Shown here in pieces: positions 37,616 to 45,311 of a DNA stretch of 64,000 nt; position 1 is the stretch's first letter; every line of letters starts with the position of its first letter. The DNA is from Aestuariibacter sp. GS-14 (GTDB lineage: Bacteria > Pseudomonadota > Gammaproteobacteria > Enterobacterales > Alteromonadaceae): contig NZ_VHIP01000001.1 of the NCBI RefSeq assembly GCF_006494365.1, forward strand, positions 496,001-560,000, in the 5' to 3' direction. Position numbers and translations under genes: made by a program. The notes under the pieces are model-generated. The model saw only the letters and a program-made list of their open reading frames with translations, ran no database searches and was not told the DNA's origin.

Positions 37616-38833
37616 TTGCACTGCCTTTACTTAGCTCAGCGCGTCCCATTCCCGCCCAATAAAGGCGAGAAGTTACGCTCATTCCATCAGATTAATTTTT
37701 TGCGTCAACAAGGTATTGCCATTACCGTGGCTGCGCCAATGGAAAACGATACAGATGAATCGTATTTTCAACAGCTCGAATCACAGTACGGCTGTGCGAC
37801 ATTGTATTCGCCTTTGGGGAATAAGTTGTTGCGCTACGCCAATGGCATGTTCCGCAACGCTTCATTAAGCGAAGCACACTTCTACTGCCCTGCTTTGCAA
37901 CATCAGGTTGACCAGCTTCTGGCAACGGGCCAGATAGACGCGGTGATTTGCACAGCGTCAAGCATGGCCGGATACGTATTTCGGTCTTCGGTATTACCAA
38001 CACTCGCAGAGAAACCCACGCTTATCATGGATTTTATGGATATGGATTCCAATAAATGGGATCAATATACCAACGCGGCACGCTTCCCCATGAATTGGGT
38101 ATATAAAAGGGAAGCACATTGTATCCGGCGTCTGGAAAAACGCATTGGCGACAACTTTGACGCCTGCTTCTTTGTGGCAGAACCAGAAACGGTAATGTTT
38201 AAAACAGAAAATCCGTCGATTAAGGCTAACGTGGTTACCATTGGAAATGGCATTGATCCTGCGGAGTTTCATCCTGCAGCCAGCATACCAGCGGTAGATG
38301 TGCCCAAATTATTATTTGCAGGCGTGATGGATTATGCGCCCAATGTAGACGCAATGATGTGGTTTAATGAACATGTCTGGCCGTCGGTGTTAGCCAAATG
38401 GCCAACGGCAACGCTCACCATTGCAGGCATGAACCCTACTGCTGACATTCAGCAGCTCGGCAACACAAAAGGCATAACGGTGACTGGGTTTGTTGATGAC
38501 ATCCTGCCCTACTTTCACCAAAGTAACGTGTTTGTTGCGCCGTTCCGTATTGCCAGAGGGATTCAAAACAAAATACTACAAGCTTTTGCCTGTGGGCTGC
38601 CGGTGGTTGCCACGTCAATGGGTGCAGAAGGCATAGTGTATTCAGAGGGCGAAAATATTTTACTGGGCGATAACCCTGCCAGTATGTTTAATGCCATTGA
38701 ATTACTCATGGACAACCAGGACACCTATCTGCGCCTGAGACAAGCAGCCATAAACACCATTGCAGAACATTATTCCTGGCAAGGAAAGCTCCAGACGCTT
38801 TTAACGTTGCTGCCGGAAACGAAGGAACTATAA
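37616..38833 (+). CDS. Sugar transferase, PEP-CTERM/EpsH1 system associated (Stp1-like, GT-B)
   Basis: 405 residues. The start is TTG at 37616, with AAGGA (37605-37609) six bases upstream; the nearest upstream ATG (37588) is in another frame. The N-terminus 'CLYLAQRVPFPPNKGEKLRSF' is the diagnostic R-x-P-x-P-P-x-K-G-x-K-x-R motif of the exosortase-A-associated sugar transferase Stp1. The donor half has 'LLFAGVMDYAPNVDAMMWF' and 'RIARGIQNKILQAFACGLPVV'. It adds a sugar to the exopolysaccharide repeat. The downstream acyltransferase and beta-helix genes follow within 2 bp and by overlap, forming a three-gene operon. Confidence 0.9.
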   Translation: MHCLYLAQRVPFPPNKGEKLRSFHQINFLRQQGIAITVAAPMENDTDESYFQQLESQYGCATLYSPLGNKLLRYANGMFRNASLSEAHFYCPALQHQVDQLLATGQIDAVICTASSMAGYVFRSSVLPTLAEKPTLIMDFMDMDSNKWDQYTNAARFPMNWVYKREAHCIRRLEKRIGDNFDACFFVAEPETVMFKTENPSIKANVVTIGNGIDPAEFHPAASIPAVDVPKLLFAGVMDYAPNVDAMMWFNEHVWPSVLAKWPTATLTIAGMNPTADIQQLGNTKGITVTGFVDDILPYFHQSNVFVAPFRIARGIQNKILQAFACGLPVVATSMGAEGIVYSEGENILLGDNPASMFNAIELLMDNQDTYLRLRQAAINTIAEHYSWQGKLQTLLTLLPETKEL

Positions 38834-38835
38834 CT

Positions 38836-39429
38836 TTGAAATCACTCATAAAATCCACGCTTCGCATGCTATTTATGCTGTTGGCGTTGCCATGCTGGCT
38901 GGGATTTACTTTACAATCTGCGCTGATGGGAAAAGATCAGGCCACCACCAGTTGGTCACAACTACTGAGTTTATTGCCGGGCCTGTTAGGGGTTTATTAC
39001 AGAGCTGCGTTTTACCGGTTGATTTTTCGAGAAACCAGCCAGAACACGGTGATCGGTTTCGGAACATTGTTTTCCCAACACCGCACCCACATCAGTAGCG
39101 GTGTGTATATCGGGCCGCAATGCAATATTGGTATGTGTCGAATTCAGCCCAATTGCCTGTTAGGCAGTGGTGTTCACATTATGAGTGGAAAAGGACAGCA
39201 CAATTTTTCAGATCCGGACACGCCGCTTAAAGATCAAGGCGGTCAATTTACGCAGGTTGTTGTAGGTGAGGACACCTGGATAGGCAACGGCGCGTTGGTG
39301 ATGGCAAACATCGGTAAAAAATGTGTCGTTGCAGCGGGAAGCGTGGTGATATCTGAGGTGCCCGACTATGCCATAGTAGGAGGTAACCCCGCGAAGGTAT
39401 TGGGAAGTCGAAAAGCGTCAGACTCATGA
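38836..39429 (+). CDS. Hexapeptide-repeat acyltransferase
   Basis: 197 residues. The start is probably TTG at 38836, with AAGGA nine bases upstream; an ATG at 38866 is the alternative. A hydrophobic segment (residues about 10-32) is followed by a left-handed beta-helix: hexapeptide-type repeats through 'HISSGVYIGPQCNIGMCRI' and 'VVVGEDTWIGNGALVMANI', then 'CVVAAGSVV' and 'YAIVGGNPAKVLG', the standard end of this acetyltransferase family. It likely O-acetylates a sugar on the cytoplasmic side. It overlaps the next gene by 4 bp. Confidence 0.85.
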   Translation: MKSLIKSTLRMLFMLLALPCWLGFTLQSALMGKDQATTSWSQLLSLLPGLLGVYYRAAFYRLIFRETSQNTVIGFGTLFSQHRTHISSGVYIGPQCNIGMCRIQPNCLLGSGVHIMSGKGQHNFSDPDTPLKDQGGQFTQVVVGEDTWIGNGALVMANIGKKCVVAAGSVVISEVPDYAIVGGNPAKVLGSRKASDS

Positions 39430-40574
39430 ATGCATGCTGGCGCTATTTAATTCCTGGTTTGCTAGGCACTTTGGTTCTGTGGACATGTCAAGCTCAGGCC
39501 TTGGCAGCCGAAAGACAACTCACTATTGAAAACGCTGAGCAACTCTACGCCGCGATAAACGAAGCGAATCGACAAGGGGGGAATACTACCATTCAGCTTC
39601 GTTCTGGACTGTACTCCATTACCAAACCCATACTGATCAATGCGTCACATATAACCTTGCAATCTGAATCGCTAAACCCTGCTGATGTAGTGTTACGAGG
39701 GCCAGGCATGAAACAGACCAGTGCCGTATTCAGCTTATTCAGAATCAACGCTTCGCATTTTAGTTTTATTGGTATTACGGCCGAGCAAGCGCCTAATCAC
39801 ATCATTCAGGTGGCCGGCGAAAACAACGCAGATTATGTGTACTTATCGCGCTGCATATTAAAAGACAGCTTCGAGCAACTGTTAAAAGTCAGCCATAAAC
39901 CGGGTTATCCGGAAGCAGCCGATTTCGGTGTTGTTGAACACTGTACCTTTGCCTATTCAGCCGGTATAGGACCCCAATACTATATTGGGGGAATAGATCT
40001 GCACCTCGGCCAGCACTGGCAAATACACAATAACCAGTTTTACGGCATTGCCAGCCCAGCGCGAAGAGTTGCCGAACATGCGATTCACTTATGGTACAAC
40101 AGTGCCCATATCACTGTTGAAAACAATGTGATCATTAATAGTGACCGGGGAATTGGATATGGTATGGCCGATAAAGGTAACCAGGGTGGCACCATTAAAC
40201 ATAACTGGATTGTGCATGCAAATAACGCACATCCCTATGCGGATGCCGGTATCACGCTGGAAAGCTCACCGGGCACGCAAGTGATTGGTAATTGGATATT
40301 GCAGTACCACAACTATCCCAACAGCATTGAATACCGCTTTCCGGCTACGCAAAATGTGGTAATAACAAACAACTATACCAACAAGCGCATCCGGCGTCGA
40401 AACGGCGGCGGTGCAAGTGTTGTCAGTAATCACAGCACCGAGTCGCTGTCACCAGAGCAAACCTTAATGCTAATCGAGCGTTTTCCGCCAGATTTCAGAC
40501 CGGCAGTTCGAGCTGCTTTGAACAAGGCCGGTGGCAATCCGTTCGGCAATCCGGTCGGCCAGGCAACTAACTAA
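39426..40574 (+). CDS. Secreted right-handed parallel beta-helix protein
   Basis: 382 residues with a signal peptide (about residues 1-27, hydrophobic core 'LIPGLLGTLVLWTCQAQALA'). The body shows pectate-lyase-type coils: 'TIQLRSGLYSITKPILI', repeated N-N/N-x-I turns ('WQIHNNQFYGI', 'ITVENNVIINSDRGIGYG', 'GTIKHNWIVH', 'TQVIGNWILQY'). Family members bind or cleave acidic polysaccharides; catalytic residues cannot be assigned. ATGA overlap with the acyltransferase gene. Its TAA (40572-40574) overlaps the TAG of the convergent xrtA (40571-40573). A periplasmic polysaccharide lyase or epimerase for the locus polymer is a reasonable inference. Confidence 0.8.
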   Translation: MNACWRYLIPGLLGTLVLWTCQAQALAAERQLTIENAEQLYAAINEANRQGGNTTIQLRSGLYSITKPILINASHITLQSESLNPADVVLRGPGMKQTSAVFSLFRINASHFSFIGITAEQAPNHIIQVAGENNADYVYLSRCILKDSFEQLLKVSHKPGYPEAADFGVVEHCTFAYSAGIGPQYYIGGIDLHLGQHWQIHNNQFYGIASPARRVAEHAIHLWYNSAHITVENNVIINSDRGIGYGMADKGNQGGTIKHNWIVHANNAHPYADAGITLESSPGTQVIGNWILQYHNYPNSIEYRFPATQNVVITNNYTNKRIRRRNGGGASVVSNHSTESLSPEQTLMLIERFPPDFRPAVRAALNKAGGNPFGNPVGQATN

Positions 40575-42139
40575 TCTCCCAGCCTGACGTCTTTACTGAA
40601 TTGTTGATAATGATCTGTAATGAATTGACTCAGACGTTGTTGCTGGGCGGCAAGCTGGCGGCGCTCAACTTCAACAGAGACAGCGACTACACCACCGTGA
40701 GAGGCTTCACCAGCCAGCGTACTGGCGATTTGCGCAATTTTGGTATCCCGCTGACTGGCAAAAGTGGTTTTCTCCAGTACATACCAGTATGCCAGCAAAC
40801 GCAATTGCCCCGTTGGTGAAGAGATGATTTCCATTGCATAGGGACTATCCGGAGTAGAAACCGGTATATCCTCAACTTTTGTCCAGTTATCCTGATCGTA
40901 GAAACGGTTTATTGAACTGATCAATTCGCCCTGGCCTGCGGCATAGAAAGCCTGGTATACCGTAATATCAGCGCCCGTAACTGGATTTATTACCAGATAA
41001 CGCTCGGTGGCGGGACGGCGGTATTTAGCCTGCCATGGCAAGCGTTCAACCGCATTGCTCTCGACAACATACTGATTGCCGCGATCAAAATGGTACTCAG
41101 TGCCGCTGGATGACGGCAGCGCCTGGGCAATAAACTGGAACCACACTGCAGCAAACACGAATACAAGCGTTAATCCTGCCATTCCTGAGCGAGCATAGTG
41201 GCGTAATGTGCCGGTAGACACTTTATCGGAAGCACTGTTAGTAACACACTCCGATGCTGATACATCAGCCTTATCATCCGATGCAGAGGAGCGCTCTCGA
41301 ATGAATTCACCTAGTGCGAGCAGGCAAATGATCACAAATGCGAAGAAAAACCAACCGTAAATAAGGTGATCAGCACCTACTGCGTATTTCATATCAGACA
41401 TGTGTGCAATCATAATAATGCCGTATACACGCACTATATTTGCCGCCACGGGAAACAGAATAGACAGCAGCACGAACGTAGCCCGACGCCATACCGCTTG
41501 CATGTTTAGATAGGCATAAAGGCTACCTATAACTAAAGATGCAATAAAAAAGCTAATGCCGGAACAAGCCTCTGCAACCAGGAATCTGCCTTTTGGAATT
41601 TCGATATATAAACCACTGCGGTAAACCGGTACGCCACTTAATTCGAGCAGTTGTACCGAAAAAGTAGCAGCAATCTGCTGCAAATACGGCACTAACTCTT
41701 CGCCCAGCGGAATACAAAACAAGATAAACACAAGTGGAAACAGAATAGTGCGGGCAGCTCGAGTGCCTAATACAAACCAGTACAACACCGGCAGTAACGC
41801 GAACATAGCCGCGTGCATAAACAATTGTACGTCACCGGCTAAGCCAACAGCGTATAACGCGACCAATGGCACTACCAGAATAAGCGCCCACAAATTCGGT
41901 TTAATAGGCCTGTTTAATAATGAGTCGCGCTTAAGGTACATAAGATAGAACGCACCAGGCAACACAAACATACAATGATTGAAAATATCGGAGTTATACC
42001 AGATGGTAACCGCAGAGCTTAAACCACGATAAAACACCAGCGCCCAGCCAACCAACACGGCGGCCATAAGCACAGTAACAGCGGAAAAAGATAAATAAGG
42101 GGGACGGTGTCCACTGCCTGTGACTGACTGCTCCTGCAT
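40571..42139 (-). CDS. xrtA: Exosortase A fused to EpsI domain
   Basis: 522 residues, ATG at 42139. Residues about 20-280 form the exosortase membrane domain with 'AEACSGISFF' (Cys192), 'NIVRVYG' (Arg237) and 'ADHLIYGW' (His258), the Cys-Arg-His catalytic set. Residues about 320-520 form a periplasmic EpsI-type domain ('DRGNQYVVESNAVERLPWQ', 'RLLAYWYVL'). The fusion is normal for XrtA. It cleaves PEP-CTERM sorting signals at the inner membrane and presumably attaches substrates to an acceptor. It is last in a three-gene minus-strand operon (10 bp after the deacetylase). No substrate with a Pro-Glu-Pro tail is encoded in this window. Confidence 0.95.
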   Translation of the reverse strand: MQEQSVTGSGHRPPYLSFSAVTVLMAAVLVGWALVFYRGLSSAVTIWYNSDIFNHCMFVLPGAFYLMYLKRDSLLNRPIKPNLWALILVVPLVALYAVGLAGDVQLFMHAAMFALLPVLYWFVLGTRAARTILFPLVFILFCIPLGEELVPYLQQIAATFSVQLLELSGVPVYRSGLYIEIPKGRFLVAEACSGISFFIASLVIGSLYAYLNMQAVWRRATFVLLSILFPVAANIVRVYGIIMIAHMSDMKYAVGADHLIYGWFFFAFVIICLLALGEFIRERSSASDDKADVSASECVTNSASDKVSTGTLRHYARSGMAGLTLVFVFAAVWFQFIAQALPSSSGTEYHFDRGNQYVVESNAVERLPWQAKYRRPATERYLVINPVTGADITVYQAFYAAGQGELISSINRFYDQDNWTKVEDIPVSTPDSPYAMEIISSPTGQLRLLAYWYVLEKTTFASQRDTKIAQIASTLAGEASHGGVVAVSVEVERRQLAAQQQRLSQFITDHYQQFSKDVRLGD

Positions 42140-42149
42140 ACTGCGTCCT

Positions 42150-42998
42150 TTACTTCAATTCGTAGGCATCGGCCATGGTGCCCCAACGATAGTCTAGAAG
42201 CAGGCGTTTCAGCTTGCCTTCCATTCTCCCAAGATTAATATAATGCCGAACCTTGGATTTGATCGGTGCGTTGGCTATTTTGGGTTGGTCAGGATCAATT
42301 TCCCACGGATGGAAATAAAAGCTGTACGGTGCGGTTTCCGTTTCCATGAAAGCCTGTATACGCTTGCGGGAAAGCCAATATGGGTATAACCGGAAGTACC
42401 CACCGCCACCAATGCCTACATTCTTATCGTTCTTTTTAATGGTAGGAATTGGGATCTCAGTGATGCCTTCAGGCCGCTGATATTTAAACCGAGGCCACTC
42501 TGGCACACCATATAAATCGTGCGAAATCGGGTAGGTACTGGATGAATATTCAAAACCTAACTCTACCAATACTTCGTAAATCCACTGATTGTTGTCATTT
42601 ACAGAAAAACTCGGTGCACGATAGCCCTTCACCGCAACACCACCCGCGTCTTCCAGAATATCCTTACTGGTTTTCACGTCGTTTATAAACTCTTCACGGG
42701 TCATGGTAGTTGCCCGGCGGTGGTTTAATCCATGACTGGCAAGCTCGTGCCCTTCAGCAACTATGCGTTTAATTAGATTGGGGCATCGTTGCGCAACCCA
42801 ACCCAACGTAAAAAACGTAGATTTGGCATCGTGTTCAGCAAACACATCCAATAGGCGGTGAGTATTTTCTTCCACACGTAATGGAATAGATGACCAGTCT
42901 GACGGTTTTAATACCGACTCAAATGCCGATACCTGAAAATAGTCTTCAACGTCTACCGTCATCGCATTCAGGCGTTTATCTAATAAAGGCGCACTCAT
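42150..42998 (-). CDS. XrtA-system polysaccharide deacetylase (DUF3473 type)
   Basis: 282 residues, ATG at 42998, 2 bp after the upstream stop. NodB fold: 'MTVDVEDYFQVSAF' (catalytic/metal Asp16 and Asp19), 'EGHELASHGLNHRR' (His89 and His93) and 'VKGYRAPSFSV'. The end 'YSFYFHPWEIDPDQPKI' is the DUF3473 signature of the exosortase-A-associated deacetylase. No signal peptide; the family is nevertheless linked to N-deacetylation of the exopolysaccharide or its precursor. It sits between the phosphoglycosyltransferase and xrtA. Confidence 0.93.
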   Translation of the reverse strand: MSAPLLDKRLNAMTVDVEDYFQVSAFESVLKPSDWSSIPLRVEENTHRLLDVFAEHDAKSTFFTLGWVAQRCPNLIKRIVAEGHELASHGLNHRRATTMTREEFINDVKTSKDILEDAGGVAVKGYRAPSFSVNDNNQWIYEVLVELGFEYSSSTYPISHDLYGVPEWPRFKYQRPEGITEIPIPTIKKNDKNVGIGGGGYFRLYPYWLSRKRIQAFMETETAPYSFYFHPWEIDPDQPKIANAPIKSKVRHYINLGRMEGKLKRLLLDYRWGTMADAYELK

Positions 42999-43000
42999 CT

Positions 43001-44413
43001 TTATCTGCCTTTGCCAAATAACACAATTTCAACGGTGCGGATAAGAATCAGAATATCGAGCAACAAACTCTGGTGTTTTACGTAATACAGATCAAACTTG
43101 AGCTTTTCCATGGAGTCTTCAACGCTGGCGCCATACGGATAGTTGAGTTGTGCCCACCCCGCCAGTCCAGGCTTCACATTGTGACGCTGATTGTAATACG
43201 GCACTTCTTTCACTAACTGCTCAACAAACTCCGGGCGCTCGGGACGCGGACCAATGAAAGACATTTCACCGCGGAACACGTTAATTAGCTGTGGTAGTTC
43301 GTCGATACGGTATTTACGGATAAAGTGACCAATTCGTGTCACCCTGTCATCGTTTTTAGACGCCCATTTTGCACCATCTTTCTCTGCATCCGGACGCATA
43401 CTTCTGAACTTAATGATTTTAAACAGTTTACCGTTTTGCCCTACCCGTTCCTGCTTATAAAACACTGATGTTCCAGTGCGGTGTCCGTCATCCAGGTAAA
43501 TAATCAACGCAGTAATTAGCATGAATGGCCAGGCGAAAAACAACACAAAAAATGCTAAAACAGCATTCATACTGTAATCAAGTGCGTCGCGCAGGTAGTT
43601 TTGAGAATGGAAACCGTTAGAGTAAATAACCCAACTTGGGTACATCAGATTCACAGCAATCTGGCCGGTTTCCCGCTCCATAAAATCGAGCAGATCTGTA
43701 ACCTCAACGCCACGCAAACGACAATCGAACAGCGTTTCAATTGGCAATGTGCCACGGCGTTGATCACACGCAATGACAATTTCTTCAATGTCGTTCTCAA
43801 TCACAAAGTTACGCAGATTTTCGTCTACCTTGACATGAATGATCTTTTCGTTCTTTATACCGTCTTCGCGGTTGTCACCGGGTACAGGTATAAAGCCGAG
43901 CAGTTCGAAACCCAAACGGTCAACGTCCCGACGCATGCGCTTTTCGATAATAGACGCCCGTTCGCCTGCACCCAGCACCACCAAACGAACGCGACCGAGT
44001 CCGAGCAATCCCAGGCGATTGGTAAAGTAGCGGAAAAACACTAACGCGATGATATTCAGGCAGATTGCGGTGGGCAGGTAATACGAATGCATGTCCAGAC
44101 TGGAAAACACGGTACCGGTAAGCACTTCAACAATAAAATAACTGATACCAAGACTTACAAAAATACGTCTGATAATGCCCCGGAATGTCTCGCGTAATTT
44201 TGCTTCGTACAAACCCACTGACAGCGAGCACAACAACACTGCCAAGGTTACAAGAAAGATGTTAATAGTGAGATTTTCGATACTTGGTTCAGTAATCAGG
44301 TCCAACTGGACAAGAATGAAACTGGTGATGTAACCCACATATGAAACAAGCAACGCTTCAGTGATTACTAACGCGTTGGAGCGCTTATTTTGTCTGTTCT
44401 TTGCAACTGCCAT
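43001..44413 (-). CDS. XrtA-associated initiating sugar transferase (EpsB/WcaJ-type phosphoglycosyltransferase)
   Basis: About 470 residues from the ATG at 44413; an in-frame TTG at 44476 would add 21 residues and lacks a ribosome-binding site. Four to five N-terminal membrane segments, a CoA-binding-like Rossmann domain ('RLVVLGAGERASIIEKRM'), then the polyprenyl-phosphate transferase core: 'KIIKFRSMRPDAEKDGAKW', 'RKYRIDELPQLINVF', 'SFIGPRPERPEFV'. It transfers a sugar-1-phosphate to undecaprenyl phosphate, the first step of repeat-unit synthesis. First gene of the operon with the deacetylase and xrtA; divergent from the export operon. Confidence 0.93.
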   Translation of the reverse strand: MAVAKNRQNKRSNALVITEALLVSYVGYITSFILVQLDLITEPSIENLTINIFLVTLAVLLCSLSVGLYEAKLRETFRGIIRRIFVSLGISYFIVEVLTGTVFSSLDMHSYYLPTAICLNIIALVFFRYFTNRLGLLGLGRVRLVVLGAGERASIIEKRMRRDVDRLGFELLGFIPVPGDNREDGIKNEKIIHVKVDENLRNFVIENDIEEIVIACDQRRGTLPIETLFDCRLRGVEVTDLLDFMERETGQIAVNLMYPSWVIYSNGFHSQNYLRDALDYSMNAVLAFFVLFFAWPFMLITALIIYLDDGHRTGTSVFYKQERVGQNGKLFKIIKFRSMRPDAEKDGAKWASKNDDRVTRIGHFIRKYRIDELPQLINVFRGEMSFIGPRPERPEFVEQLVKEVPYYNQRHNVKPGLAGWAQLNYPYGASVEDSMEKLKFDLYYVKHQSLLLDILILIRTVEIVLFGKGR

Positions 44414-44542
44414 ATTGTCTTTTACTAAGTCTGTTGAGTGCCGCAATTCCTGCGTTTGGGATTTATCATATGACAATTTTTGCGATTGAGATAGACTAAT
44501 CGCACACTATCGCTTTATATTAGTAATTAAAATTAAATTAAC

Positions 44543-44557
44543 AGGCGCATTTCCTGC
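44543..44557 (+). promoter_or_regulatory. Sigma-54-like promoter candidate before the export operon
   Basis: aGGCgC-ATTTC-cTGC: GG and GC dinucleotides are separated by 10 bases, as sigma-54 promoters require, and 7 of 10 consensus positions fit. It is 73 bp upstream of the ATG at 44630. XrtA loci in other bacteria are reported to be controlled by PrsK/PrsR with RpoN. The same bases also form a short inverted repeat (CAGGC...GCCTG), so chance is possible. Confidence 0.25.
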
Positions 44558-44629
44558 CTGAAATATAAAAAAATCAGACAGGTAATAGTCGTCACTGGAC
44601 TTGATTTAGTACGCACAGGATAGAGAAGC

Positions 44630-45262
44630 ATGGATAAGGTAAATACCAGGTTATTACTCGTTGCAGCCGCACTGGGAACTTTACTGACGGGATGTAGTGG
44701 TACAAGTAACTTGCCCCAGGCAACCACCCGCCCTTCATTAACAACGGACGTAAACGATTATAAATACCTGATCGGCCCAGGCGACAGTCTGACTATTTTC
44801 GTTTGGCGAAACCCTGAAATTTCCGGCAGCTTTATTGTTCGTCCGGACGGTAAAGTTACTACTGCTCTGGTAGAAGACTTAGATGTATCCGGCCGCACAC
44901 CCACTATGCTGGCCCGGGAAATCGAAGAAAAGCTATCCACCTACATCAACAATCCTCGCGTTACCGTTAGTGTTAACGGGTTCTCTGGTCCACTCAGTGA
45001 ACAAGTTCGCGTAATTGGTGAAGCCACTAATCCGCGCGCTATAAACTATACCGAACACATGACTTTACTCGATCTTATGATCGCGGTAGGTGGACTCACT
45101 GAGTTTGCAGATGGTAACGACGCCAAACTGATACGCGTTGTTGACGGCCGTCAAACGACTTACAAGATTGCGATTGAAGACCTGATCAGCGATGGTGACA
45201 TCAGTAAGAATGTCGACATGCTGCCAGGTGACATTGTGATTATTCCTGAAGCCTGGTTCTAG
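44630..45262 (+). CDS. XrtA-associated polysaccharide export lipoprotein (Wza-like)
   Basis: 210 residues. Lipoprotein signal peptide with lipobox L-T-G-C (Cys22). A polysaccharide biosynthesis/export domain follows: 'YLIGPGDSLTIFVWRNPEIS' and 'VRPDGKVTTALVEDLDVSG', then SLBB-type segments 'RVIGEATNPRAINYTEHMTLLDLM' region and 'MLPGDIVIIPEAWF'. It is shorter than Wza and lacks its C-terminal outer-membrane helix; the beta-barrel encoded at 47893 may supply the outer-membrane channel. First gene of a four-gene export operon, ATG after AGGATAGAGAAGC. Confidence 0.92.
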   Translation: MDKVNTRLLLVAAALGTLLTGCSGTSNLPQATTRPSLTTDVNDYKYLIGPGDSLTIFVWRNPEISGSFIVRPDGKVTTALVEDLDVSGRTPTMLAREIEEKLSTYINNPRVTVSVNGFSGPLSEQVRVIGEATNPRAINYTEHMTLLDLMIAVGGLTEFADGNDAKLIRVVDGRQTTYKIAIEDLISDGDISKNVDMLPGDIVIIPEAWF

Positions 45263-45311
45263 AAACAAGATGTTTCTATTTAAGTCTCTCGAGCGGTAAA
45301 CGGACAAAAAC

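Noticed and set aside
43601..44044. 147-codon plus-strand open frame inside the PGT gene
   Set aside because: The minus-strand PGT is unmistakable; the opposite frame is a shadow.
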